Origin: an uncultured bacterium
GTDB taxonomy: Bacteria > Chloroflexota > Anaerolineae > JACIWP01
Reading direction: 5' to 3'
DNA: 7,051 nucleotides
Assembly (NCBI GenBank): GCA_903872005.1
Contig: CAIQJD010000382.1
Location: forward strand, 1 to 7,051
Below are positions 1 to 6,175 of the stretch, one piece after another (within the stretch, counting starts at the first letter, position 1; every line of letters begins with the position of its first letter). The translations under genes and the position numbers were made by a program. Below the pieces are notes generated by a model. It did not search any database. It was not told the origin of the DNA and saw only the letters and a program-made list of their open reading frames with translations.

Positions 1-305
1 GGGAAGAGGTTGAATTGCTGGAAGACCATGCCGATCTCTGCGCGCACCTCGTTGATGTTGATGCGGCGGTCGGTCAGGTCGAAATTGTCTACGGTGATGC
101 AGCCGGCGTCCAGCACTTCCAGGTGATTGATGCAGCGCAGCAGCGTGCTCTTGCCCGAGCCGCTGGGGCCGATGATGACCACCACTTCGCCGCGATTGAC
201 GTGGAAGCTGACGTCGTCCAACGCGGTGATCTTACCGAAATTCTTGCAGGCGCCCGTAATCTCGATCATCCGCTCGGCCGGCGGGATAACGCAAATCTCT
301 GTCAT
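1..305 (-). CDS. Polar amino-acid ABC transporter ATP-binding protein (partial, C-terminus outside window)
   Basis: This is the N-terminal 101 residues of a cytoplasmic ABC ATPase of the GlnQ/HisP type, which powers the permease encoded just upstream. The Walker A motif GPSGSGKST lies at residues 46-54 and the Q-loop, in the context VFQQFNLF, at residues 94-101, where the window edge cuts the gene. Signature motif, Walker B and H-loop are therefore not visible. An in-frame stop directly precedes an ATG at 311, so the start can only be 311, 305 or later. I chose 305 because GAGGTG at 313-318 sits 7 nt from it but only 1 nt from the ATG at 311. The gene begins 15 nt after the permease stop and is surely co-transcribed with it. 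The VFQQFNLF context is typical of polar amino-acid ATPases; the exact substrate cannot be told from this subunit. Confidence 0.95.
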   Translation of the reverse strand, partial: MTEICVIPPAERMIEITGACKNFGKITALDDVSFHVNRGEVVVIIGPSGSGKSTLLRCINHLEVLDAGCITVDNFDLTDRRININEVRAEIGMVFQQFNLF

Positions 306-320
306 CTCCATTCACCTCGC

Positions 321-1163
321 TCAGCGTCCTTTGGACATGTTGCGCTCGAGAGCGCCGGCGATGCGCGCCGACGTCAGCGTCAGCACCAGATAGATCAACG
401 CCACCAGACTCCACGTCTCGAAGCTCTGGAAGGTGCGCGACATATACTCGCGGCCGCGCCGCGTCAGATCCGAAACGGCCAATACTGAGACGAGCGACGA
501 GTCTTTGAGCAGGGTCACAAATTCGTTGCCCACGGGCGGCAAAATCACGCGAATGGCCTGGGGCAGAATCACGAAGCGCATGGCCTGGAAGTAGTTCATG
601 CCCAGCGAGCGAGCCGCCTCCAATTGACCACGATGGATGGATTGGATGCCGGCGCGGAAGATCTCGGACATGTACGCGCCGTAGCAGACGGTGATGCCTA
701 GGACCGCCGCCGTGAACGGCTCCAGGCTCAGGTTGCCGAACCAGACGCTGCCGGCCGGCCACACATTCGCCAGCATTTCGCCGATCTTCTGAAAGACCTG
801 CGGCAGCGCGAACCAGATGAAGAGCAACTGCACCAACAGGGGGATACCGCGAATGAGTTCAACATAGAGCGATGCGATACCCTTGAGGATCGGATTGCGG
901 GCCAAGCGGCCCAATCCGCCGACCAGGCCAACAATCAGAATGAATACGAAAGAGGTCAACGTGATCTTCAGCGTAACAACGATGCCGTCCTTGACGAAAT
1001 TGAAGATCGCTGCGAATGGATCGGGGCTGGCCACCACCATGAAGATGATAGCGGCGATGACGGCCAAGACGAGCAACCACCATCGGTCGCTCAGGATCCA
1101 CTGTCGCACCCAACTACCGGGCGGCTCCACAGCGTCGACGCGAGACGCTTCACTTTTCGCCAT
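321..1163 (-). CDS. Polar amino-acid ABC transporter permease (HisM/GlnP family)
   Basis: This 280-residue inner-membrane permease forms the translocation channel for a polar amino acid. Hydrophobic segments lie near residues 28-45, 61-84, 97-120, 150-170, 200-220 and 250-270. The conserved HisMQ stretch VELIRGIPLLVQLLF is at 101-115. The EAA loop that docks on the ATPase begins at E182 (EAARSLGMNYFQAM) and runs into VILPQAIRVILPP at 198-210. The reading frame is open a further 30 codons upstream to 1253, but that extension is arginine-rich and crosses a strong hairpin. ATG 1163 has GAGGGAGAG upstream, with GAGG 7 nt away, so I chose it. The cytoplasmic N-terminus of about 25 residues is a little long for the family. 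It follows the binding-protein gene after 104 bp and precedes the ATPase by 15 nt, the usual gene order for a glutamine- or arginine-type importer. The family assignment is secure; the substrate is not. Confidence 0.95.
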   Translation of the reverse strand: MAKSEASRVDAVEPPGSWVRQWILSDRWWLLVLAVIAAIIFMVVASPDPFAAIFNFVKDGIVVTLKITLTSFVFILIVGLVGGLGRLARNPILKGIASLYVELIRGIPLLVQLLFIWFALPQVFQKIGEMLANVWPAGSVWFGNLSLEPFTAAVLGITVCYGAYMSEIFRAGIQSIHRGQLEAARSLGMNYFQAMRFVILPQAIRVILPPVGNEFVTLLKDSSLVSVLAVSDLTRRGREYMSRTFQSFETWSLVALIYLVLTLTSARIAGALERNMSKGR

Positions 1164-1216
1164 GACTCTCCCTCGTTTGTATCGAAATCCGGGCACAACG
1201 CCAGAAAACCATCGTC

Positions 1217-1248
1217 GGGCATGGGCGCGCCGGCGCGCCCCCATGCCC
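1217..1248 (-). promoter_or_regulatory. Strong GC hairpin between binding-protein and permease genes
   Basis: A 9-bp perfect outer stem (GGGCATGGG with CCCATGCCC) is followed by a 2-nt bulge, a further 4 bp and a CCGG loop. It lies 20 nt past the stop of the binding-protein gene in the direction of transcription. Only a four-T run about 7 nt downstream follows on the minus strand, so it is not a textbook intrinsic terminator. In importer operons such hairpins commonly protect the upstream message or attenuate transcription, giving more binding protein than permease. That role is inferred here from position alone. Confidence 0.6.
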
Positions 1249-1267
1249 GCCACTCACATCCAAACGA

Positions 1268-2038
1268 CTACTTGGTGCCGCCGATCCACTTCTGGTAGAT
1301 CTTGTCGTACTCGCCGGAGTCCTTGACTTTCTTCAAGCCGGCGTTGAACTGCTCCACGAGCGCCTTGCCCTTGTCGTTCTTCTGCACCGTCACGCCGTAG
1401 TATTCCTCGGTGATCGGCGCGCCGACAATCTTGAGCTTGCCCTTGAAGTCCTTGGAGGCGAGGACGTAGTCGGCCGCCACCGGCGTGTCTACCACGACCG
1501 CATCCAGCTTCTTGTTGACCAGGTCAAGCAGGGCCAGGTCAATCGTATCGTATTCCTTCAGCGTCGCGCCGGCGATCTTCTGCACAGCGAAAGCGCCGGT
1601 CGTGCCGATCTGCGCGCCCACGGTCTTCTTCGCCATATCCTTGTCGGTCTTGATAGACGCGTCGTCAGCGCGCACAATGATGGACTGGCCGGCGTTGATG
1701 TACGGGTCCGAGAAGTTGTACTTCTGTTTGCGCTCGTCGGTGATCGTCACGGACGACATGATCGCGTCGTACGCGCCGCTTTCCAGGCCGGCGAAGATGC
1801 CGTCCCAGGCCGTATTCTTCCACTCCACCGTGAAGCCCTGCACCTTCGCGATGGCGGTCATCAGGTCAATGTCGAAACCGACGATCGCCTTCGACTCATC
1901 CACAAACTCCATCGGCGGGAAAGCGGCATCCGTAGCGATAGAATACTTCTTAGCGCCGCCAGTCCCGGCGCAGCCGGCCAGCACGGACGCCAACGTCACC
2001 ACCAACATCAAGACACAAAACACTCTGATTCTCTTCAT
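1268..2038 (-). CDS. Amino-acid ABC transporter substrate-binding lipoprotein (SBP_bac_3 family)
   Basis: This 256-residue extracytoplasmic binding protein captures a polar amino acid and delivers it to the permease downstream. Residues 1-23 are a lipoprotein signal peptide: basic MKRIR, a hydrophobic core, then the lipobox LAGC with C23 as the lipidated residue. The mature domain opens with YSIATDAAFPPMEF (32-45) and carries the family signature GFDIDLMTAI (54-63). Ligand-pocket residues expected from the family are present: R103 in TDERK for the carboxylate, the GTTG loop at 145-148, and D184 in VVVDTP for the amino group. The length is normal for the family. The leader upstream of ATG 2038 is almost pure purine; AGGAG lies 13 nt away and AAAGAG 7 nt away. 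It is the first gene of its importer and follows a 123-bp gap with two inverted repeats, so its own promoter probably lies there. Arginine, histidine or glutamine are plausible ligands; the sequence read by eye does not decide. Confidence 0.96.
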   Translation of the reverse strand: MKRIRVFCVLMLVVTLASVLAGCAGTGGAKKYSIATDAAFPPMEFVDESKAIVGFDIDLMTAIAKVQGFTVEWKNTAWDGIFAGLESGAYDAIMSSVTITDERKQKYNFSDPYINAGQSIIVRADDASIKTDKDMAKKTVGAQIGTTGAFAVQKIAGATLKEYDTIDLALLDLVNKKLDAVVVDTPVAADYVLASKDFKGKLKIVGAPITEEYYGVTVQKNDKGKALVEQFNAGLKKVKDSGEYDKIYQKWIGGTK

Positions 2039-2084
2039 GGCTCTTCTCTTTCTCCTCTTTCATGCGACTGATTTGCTTGCGACC

Positions 2085-2117
2085 ACGCAGGCAGATTTAG
2101 CTCCGGGCTGCCTGCGT
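2085..2117. promoter_or_regulatory. Perfect 10-bp inverted repeat upstream of the binding-protein gene
   Basis: The arms ACGCAGGCAG and CTGCCTGCGT are exact reverse complements separated by 13 nt. The repeat lies 47 nt before the start of the binding-protein gene, inside its likely promoter or 5' leader. The spacer contains CTAAAT on the minus strand, a weak -10-like sequence, but I see no matching -35. It could be an operator for a regulator of the importer, or a stem-loop in the leader RNA. No T-run follows on either strand, so a terminator is unlikely. Confidence 0.5.
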
Positions 2118-2137
2118 CTACCGCACATCCATTCTTT

Positions 2138-2159
2138 GCGCCGGCCGATGCGCCGGCGC
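2138..2159 (-). promoter_or_regulatory. GC hairpin just after the MBL-fold hydrolase gene
   Basis: An 8-bp perfect stem, GCGCCGGC with GCCGGCGC, encloses a 6-nt loop and begins 2 nt after the stop codon of the hydrolase gene. The following bases on the minus strand are AAAGAATGG, with no T-run, so it is not a classic rho-independent terminator. It may stabilise the 3' end or weakly attenuate readthrough. Both arms contain the palindrome GCCGGC, which is abundant throughout the window, so chance formation is possible. Confidence 0.4.
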
Positions 2160-2161
2160 GC

Positions 2162-3058
2162 TCACCCCGCGGCGCGCTGCCAGCGCCAGCGTTGCCCAAC
2201 GACTGTCGGCACGGCGTAGCCGGCGCGCTGCAACGAGGCCAACGCGGCCAGCACGGTGGTCTGGGCCAGTTGATAGCCGACCACGTCTCGCAACGTGACG
2301 CCCAATCCATCTGCGACGGCCGCCAGGATCGCGGCCGGCTCGGCCGGCTCCCCGATGGCCTCCAGACATAGCGTCCGAATCTGCTCCAGCCGCGCCCGAT
2401 TGGCAGCAATGACGCCGGCCGGTTCGCGCAGCGCCGGCCCATGCCCCGGTGCGAACCAACTGCCGGCCAGGCCATCCAGGCGCGTCAGCGTCTCCAACGC
2501 CGCATCCAGGTCGGCGCAGAAAGGGATGCCGTGCTTCTGCAGCGTCTCGACGGGAAAGAAGGCGTCGGCCGTGAACAGGACTTCGCCGCGCCGCACGCCG
2601 ATCTGTTGCGGCGCGTGGCCGCCCAGGGCGACAATCTCCAGTTCTATGCCGGCAATCCGCGCCGCGCCCGGCTCCAGGATATGTTGGACGCCGCCGGCCT
2701 TCGCCAGCGTGAACTTGTGCGTCAACTCCCGAATGGGGCAGGCTCCGCCATACAGATAGAGCGGCTCCAGGAGGGGATTTCGCACGACGGCGGCTTCCAG
2801 CGCGGTCGCGTAGACTTCTGCGCCGCTACGCTTGACCAGCTCCGCGACGCCCCCGAAGTGGTCGGCGTGGGCGTGGGTGACGATCACCGCCCGCAGCCGC
2901 GCCCCGAGCTTCTCGACGCTACGCGTGATTTCTTTGGCTGCGCTATCGTCCAGGCCGGCGTCAATGGCGATAGCCTCGTCGTCTTGGACGAGCAGCCCCA
3001 CGTTCGATCCGCCCGGCAGGTGAAAGACGCCGGCTTGCAATGCTTGTAAAACGCCCAT
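2162..3058 (-). CDS. MBL-fold metallo-hydrolase with C-terminal winged-helix-like region
   Basis: This 298-residue protein is a metallo-beta-lactamase-fold hydrolase, probably cytoplasmic because no signal peptide is seen. The N-terminus has the usual opening, with GVFHLPGGSNVGLLV at 10-24 and AIAIDAG at 29-35. Metal-binding motifs are complete: THAHADH at 61-67 (H62, H64, D66, H67), H148 in LGGHAPQQ, D165 in FTADAFF and H206 in APGHGPA. The usual GHTPG is replaced by GHAPQQ. Residues about 225-298 are helical and end in LASLQRAGYAVPTVVGQRWRW, which looks like a winged-helix tail as found in some MBL hydrolases of the LACTB2 type. ATG 3067 (three codons longer) is an equally possible start; GGGG 8 nt before it and GGGGG 3 nt before 3058 both give weak signals. 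It lies 76 nt after livF and 123 nt before the second importer, and its substrate cannot be inferred. Confidence 0.9.
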   Translation of the reverse strand: MGVLQALQAGVFHLPGGSNVGLLVQDDEAIAIDAGLDDSAAKEITRSVEKLGARLRAVIVTHAHADHFGGVAELVKRSGAEVYATALEAAVVRNPLLEPLYLYGGACPIRELTHKFTLAKAGGVQHILEPGAARIAGIELEIVALGGHAPQQIGVRRGEVLFTADAFFPVETLQKHGIPFCADLDAALETLTRLDGLAGSWFAPGHGPALREPAGVIAANRARLEQIRTLCLEAIGEPAEPAAILAAVADGLGVTLRDVVGYQLAQTTVLAALASLQRAGYAVPTVVGQRWRWQRAAG

Positions 3059-3068
3059 CGCCCCCATC

Positions 3069-3104
3069 AAAAAGCCCCGACGTCTCTGGGTCGAGGCCCT
3101 GCTT
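3069..3104 (-). terminator. Possible intrinsic terminator after livF
   Basis: On the minus strand, AAGC, CC and CGAC (3104-3090) can pair with GTCGGGGCTT (3081-3072) around an 8-nt loop. The 10 base pairs are interrupted by two bulges (AGGG and T) on the left arm. Five T residues follow directly at 3073-3069, which is the layout of a rho-independent terminator. It lies 30 nt past the livF stop. It ends 1 nt before the upper candidate start of the hydrolase gene, so it would separate the liv transcript from that gene or act as a leaky attenuator. The bulged stem lowers confidence. Confidence 0.4.
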
Positions 3105-3134
3105 GCCGCGAAGCGCATGCGCTCGCTCGCGGCC

Positions 3135-3848
3135 TCAACCTTCGCCCAGATACGCCGCACGCACCTGGGGATCATTGCGCACCGTTTCGGCCGCGCCGGC
3201 CAGCACGATGCGCCCCGTTTCCAGCACATAGGCGCGATTCGCTATCGAAAGGGCCATGTTGGCGTTCTGTTCTACCAACAAGATGGTCATGCCCTGGGCG
3301 CTGATATCGCGGATGATGTCGAAGATGGCCTGCACCAGAAGTGGGGCCAGCCCCATGGAAGGCTCATCCAGCAACATGACGCGCGGCCGCGCCATGAGGG
3401 CGCGCCCCATCGCCAACATCTGCTGCTCGCCGCCGCTCAAGGTCCCTCCCACCTGCCGGGCGCGTTCTTTGAGCCGCGGGAAGAGCATGAAGACGCGCTC
3501 CAGGTCTTCTTTCATGCCGGCCTTGTCGCGCCGCGCATAGGCCCCGATGTCCAGGTTCTCCAGCACTGTCAGGCGATTGAAGATCTTGCGCCCTTCGGGC
3601 ACCTGCGCCAGCCCCAGCCCCACGATCTCATGGGCCGGCCAGTGATCAATGGCCTGCCCCTCGAACGTGATGCTCCCCTCGCGCGGGTGCAGCAAGCCGC
3701 AGATCGTATTGAGTGTGGTAGACTTGCCGGCCCCGTTCGCGCCGATCAAGGTCACGATCTCGCCGGCCTCCATCGTCAGCGAGATGCCCTTCAACGCATG
3801 GATGCTATCATAGAAGGTATGGACGTTACGCAGTTCGAGCAATGCCAT
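3135..3848 (-). CDS. livF: Branched-chain amino-acid ABC transporter ATP-binding protein LivF
   Basis: This 237-residue protein is one of the two cytoplasmic ATPases of the LIV/HAAT importer. Walker A GANGAGKST is at 36-44, the Q-loop AQVPEGRKIF at 81-90 has the LivF-typical PEGR, the signature LSGGEQQ is at 137-143 and Walker B VMLLDEP at 157-163. The switch position reads LLVEQN (190-195), with glutamine in place of histidine, which is normal for LivF and not a defect. ATG 3848 was chosen because GGGAGG lies 5 nt upstream. An ATG seven codons earlier lies deeper inside livG and has no comparable site. The start overlaps the end of livG by 23 nt, so translation is likely coupled. It is the last gene of the liv cluster. 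Length and motifs are those of an intact family member. Confidence 0.97.
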   Translation of the reverse strand: MALLELRNVHTFYDSIHALKGISLTMEAGEIVTLIGANGAGKSTTLNTICGLLHPREGSITFEGQAIDHWPAHEIVGLGLAQVPEGRKIFNRLTVLENLDIGAYARRDKAGMKEDLERVFMLFPRLKERARQVGGTLSGGEQQMLAMGRALMARPRVMLLDEPSMGLAPLLVQAIFDIIRDISAQGMTILLVEQNANMALSIANRAYVLETGRIVLAGAAETVRNDPQVRAAYLGEG

Positions 3849-4617
3849 GGCCGCCTCCCTGGTCTCCAAGATAGGCCTGGATCACCCGCGGGTCGCGCTG
3901 CACTTCCTGCGGCGTCCCTTCGCTGATCTTCGTGCCATAGTCCAACACCGTCACCCGGTCGGAGATGTTCATCACCACGCGCATATCGTGTTCGATCAGC
4001 ACGATGGTCAGCTTCAGCTCGCGGCGCAGCCGTTGGATGAACGCCATCAAGTCAGTCGTCTCCGTGGGGTTCATGCCGGCCGCCGGCTCGTCCAACAACA
4101 GCAGCGTGGGACTGGATGCCAGGGCGCGGGCAATTTCCAGCCGGCGCTGTGCCCCGTAGGGCAAGTTGTGCGCGAACTGGTCGCCCTGCCCACTTAACCC
4201 GACGAAGTCCAGCAGCTCGTGGGCGCGATCCAGGGCCGCGCGTTCTTCGCGCAGCGTGGCCGGCAGGCCCAGCACCGACCCCAGGAACCCGCTCCTGAGA
4301 CGCGTGTGTTGCCCCACCAGAATGTTCTCCAGCGCGGTCATGCGCCCGAAGAGCCGGATATTCTGGTAGGTGCGCGCGATGCCCGTGAACGTGATCTGGT
4401 CGGGGCGCAGCTCCACCAGCGACACATCGCCGAACAGGATTTCGCCCTGCTCCGGCTTGTAGAAACCCGAGATGCAGTTGAAGAAGGTCGTCTTGCCGGC
4501 GCCGTTCGGCCCAATGATGCTGACGATGGAACCCTGCGGGACATTGAAATCCACCGTGTTGACCGCGGTCAGGCCGCCGAAGTGTTTGCTGACTTTCGTC
4601 GCCGTCAGAATGTTCAT
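3826..4617 (-). CDS. livG: Branched-chain amino-acid ABC transporter ATP-binding protein LivG
   Basis: This 263-residue protein is the second cytoplasmic ATPase of the LIV/HAAT importer and partners LivF. Walker A GPNGAGKTT is at 36-44 and the Q-loop is in ARTYQNIRLF at 81-90 (Q85). The signature region reads LPYGAQRRLEIARAL (152-166), a degenerate form of LSGGQ that is usual for LivG. Walker B LLLLDEP is at 172-178 and the switch histidine is H210 in VLIEHD. The long insert around residues 103-130 and the C-terminal extension ending in GDQGGGHGIARTA are also typical of LivG in kind. The frame is open 30 codons further upstream, but ATG 4617 has a perfect AAGGAGG 6 nt away and begins with MNILTATKVSKHFGG. 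Its ATGA overlaps the livM stop by 4 nt, which points to translational coupling. Confidence 0.97.
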   Translation of the reverse strand: MNILTATKVSKHFGGLTAVNTVDFNVPQGSIVSIIGPNGAGKTTFFNCISGFYKPEQGEILFGDVSLVELRPDQITFTGIARTYQNIRLFGRMTALENILVGQHTRLRSGFLGSVLGLPATLREERAALDRAHELLDFVGLSGQGDQFAHNLPYGAQRRLEIARALASSPTLLLLDEPAAGMNPTETTDLMAFIQRLRRELKLTIVLIEHDMRVVMNISDRVTVLDYGTKISEGTPQEVQRDPRVIQAYLGDQGGGHGIARTA

Positions 4618-6164
4618 GCGGCGCCTCCTTGCGGCTTGACTTCGCACACCTCGGCCGGCGGCTCCACCTTTTTCGGCCGCTCCAGCATGGCGCGCGACGA
4701 AGGCCACAATCCTTGCGGACGAACGATCATCATCACCACCAACAGGGCGCCAAAAGCGAGGATGCGGTAGTCTTCCAACTGCCGCAAGATTTCAGGCAGG
4801 CCCTTGAGCACAACCGCGCCCAGGATGATGCCCGGCACACTGTTCAGGCCGCCCACGATGAGCAACGCCAGCACGTTGATGGACACCAGCAGCGTGAAGT
4901 CCTCCGGGCCGGTGAATGAGTTGCGGGAGGCGAAGATCGCGCCGCCCAGGCCGGCGAAGGCCGCGCCGGTAGCGAAGGCCAGCAGCTTGTACTTGAGCAT
5001 GTAGACGCCCATGGCCTGTGCCACCGTCTCATCTTCGCGCATGGCGCGCCAGGCGCGCCCGACGCGCGAGTTCTCCAGCCGGCGCGTGATGAAGATCGCC
5101 AGGAAGATGGCGATCAAGATGATGTACATGAAATAGAATTCCGTGCCGATGTCCTTGCCAAAGAGCATCGGATGGCCCACAGCGCGGATGCCGCGCGGCC
5201 CGCCGGTGAACGTATCCATCATCTCGCTGCGTACCAGGATGCGGATGATCTCGCCGAAGCCCAGGGTGACGATGGCGAGGTAGTCGCCGCGCATCCGCAG
5301 CACCGGCAGTCCCAACAGCAAGGCGGCGAAACAGGCCAACACGACGGAGATGGGCAATACCACCCAGAAGCTGAGCATGATATTGTGGGGCGCCGGCGCG
5401 GTCAAGATCGCCATGGTATACGCGCCGACGGCGAAGAAGGCGGCGTAGCCCAACACCAACAGGCCAGACATGCCCACGATGATATTCAGGCCCAGGCCGA
5501 GCAACACATAGATGCCCACCGTGCCCAGGGTGTAGTTCCAGTACTGATTGAGGACGAAAGGCGCGGCCAGGACGACGAGGAGGGCGACGGCCAGGATGAC
5601 GATACGCGTCTTCGGGCTGGCGCCAACGGCCCGGCCGGCCGGCAGGTTCAACAGCCCGCGTTGTGCGCCGTCCCATGCGGAACGGAGCGTCCCCATGATG
5701 GCCGGCCCGGCGCGCAACTTGGTCCACACCGCGCCGGCGAGCGCCGCGGCCAGCAACGCCAGGGCGATGACCAGGCCGGCCGTGACCGGGGTGCGCCCGG
5801 CCGTGAACATACTGACGGATGCCTCATGGATCTGCACGAGCCATTGCCGCACATCGGTCTTGGCAGCCATCAGGGCGCCGAGCAAGCCGATGAACAACCC
5901 CATCGGCGCGGCATGGGCCACGCCGGCAGCCAGGCCGGCCAGCATGGCATCGCCCCAGCCGGCGCAACGAGCGCTCTTCACGGCCCGGACGCCGGCCATG
6001 AAGGCCACGAAGAGCAACAACAGCCAGGCGCCGACCGACTTGGACGTCAGCCCGAACCATTCGCCAAGCAACGTACCCATCAGCGTCGTCACGCCGATCA
6101 AGATGAGGAAGACGCTCACAATAGCAGTCGTCAGACCGTTGCGTAATCCAGAAGGGATGACCAT
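4614..6164 (-). CDS. livM: Branched-chain amino-acid ABC transporter permease LivM with long N-terminal membrane extension
   Basis: This 516-residue inner-membrane protein pairs with LivH to form the channel of the LIV/HAAT importer. The canonical LivM part spans about residues 186-490: LGLNIIVGMSGLLVLGYAAF (224-243), MRGDYLAIVTLGFGEI (291-306), FTGGPRGI (319-326), the ATPase-docking loop RVGRAWRAMREDETVAQAMG (367-386) and VRPQGLWPS (481-489). Before it lies an extra region of about 185 residues with probable membrane segments near 11-33, 44-62, 75-100 and 126-147. This makes the protein longer than the 300-430 residues common in the family. The extension is genuine, because ATG 6164 has AGGAGG 5 nt upstream and sits 9 nt after the livH stop. 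The C-terminal tail (490-516) is hydrophilic. Some LivM proteins, such as that of E. coli, carry a shorter N-terminal extension. The role of this one is not known to me. Confidence 0.95.
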   Translation of the reverse strand: MVIPSGLRNGLTTAIVSVFLILIGVTTLMGTLLGEWFGLTSKSVGAWLLLLFVAFMAGVRAVKSARCAGWGDAMLAGLAAGVAHAAPMGLFIGLLGALMAAKTDVRQWLVQIHEASVSMFTAGRTPVTAGLVIALALLAAALAGAVWTKLRAGPAIMGTLRSAWDGAQRGLLNLPAGRAVGASPKTRIVILAVALLVVLAAPFVLNQYWNYTLGTVGIYVLLGLGLNIIVGMSGLLVLGYAAFFAVGAYTMAILTAPAPHNIMLSFWVVLPISVVLACFAALLLGLPVLRMRGDYLAIVTLGFGEIIRILVRSEMMDTFTGGPRGIRAVGHPMLFGKDIGTEFYFMYIILIAIFLAIFITRRLENSRVGRAWRAMREDETVAQAMGVYMLKYKLLAFATGAAFAGLGGAIFASRNSFTGPEDFTLLVSINVLALLIVGGLNSVPGIILGAVVLKGLPEILRQLEDYRILAFGALLVVMMIVRPQGLWPSSRAMLERPKKVEPPAEVCEVKPQGGAA

Positions 6165-6169
6165 GGCTT

Positions 6170-6175
6170 CCTCCT
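6170..6175 (-). promoter_or_regulatory. Shine-Dalgarno of livM, overlapping the livH stop codon
   Basis: The AGGAGG site is 5 nt from ATG 6164 and its first two bases are the last two of the livH TAG stop. It fixes the livM start at the far upstream ATG, so the long N-terminal membrane region is part of the protein. It also suggests coupled translation of livH and livM. Confidence 0.8.

Noticed and set aside
1164..1253. Upstream 30-codon extension of the permease frame
   Set aside because: It crosses a strong hairpin, is arginine-rich without family similarity, and the start at 1163 has a good ribosome-binding site.
2138..2159. Hairpin as a canonical rho-independent terminator
   Set aside because: There is no T-run on the transcribed side; it is kept only as a possible regulatory or stabilising structure.
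1485..2219. Open frame on the plus strand opposite the binding-protein gene (about 244 codons)
   Set aside because: The serine-, alanine- and threonine-rich translation has no family features, and the opposite strand carries a complete binding lipoprotein with signal peptide.
3059..3229. Upstream extension of the hydrolase frame into livF
   Set aside because: It overlaps the livF coding end, reads as a basic, cysteine- and arginine-rich shadow, and the MBL domain is complete from residue 10 of the chosen start.
3270..3281. Missing switch histidine in LivF (glutamine in LLVEQN)
   Set aside because: LivF proteins normally have glutamine at this place, so it is not a degenerate ATPase.
3117..3926. 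Open frame on the plus strand opposite livF (about 269 codons)
   Set aside because: It is antisense to an intact ABC ATPase, has low-complexity composition and no supporting start signal.
5029..5727. Alternative minus-strand frame inside livM (about 232 codons)
   Set aside because: It is a frame-shifted reading of the same DNA, rich in R, H, G and P with no membrane segments, while the livM frame is continuous and matches the family.
5172..6146. Long open frame on the plus strand opposite livM (about 324 codons)
   Set aside because: Its product is dominated by G, Q, H, D, R and A with no recognisable domain, as expected for the antisense of a GC-rich membrane-protein gene. The minus-strand livM is certain by motif.
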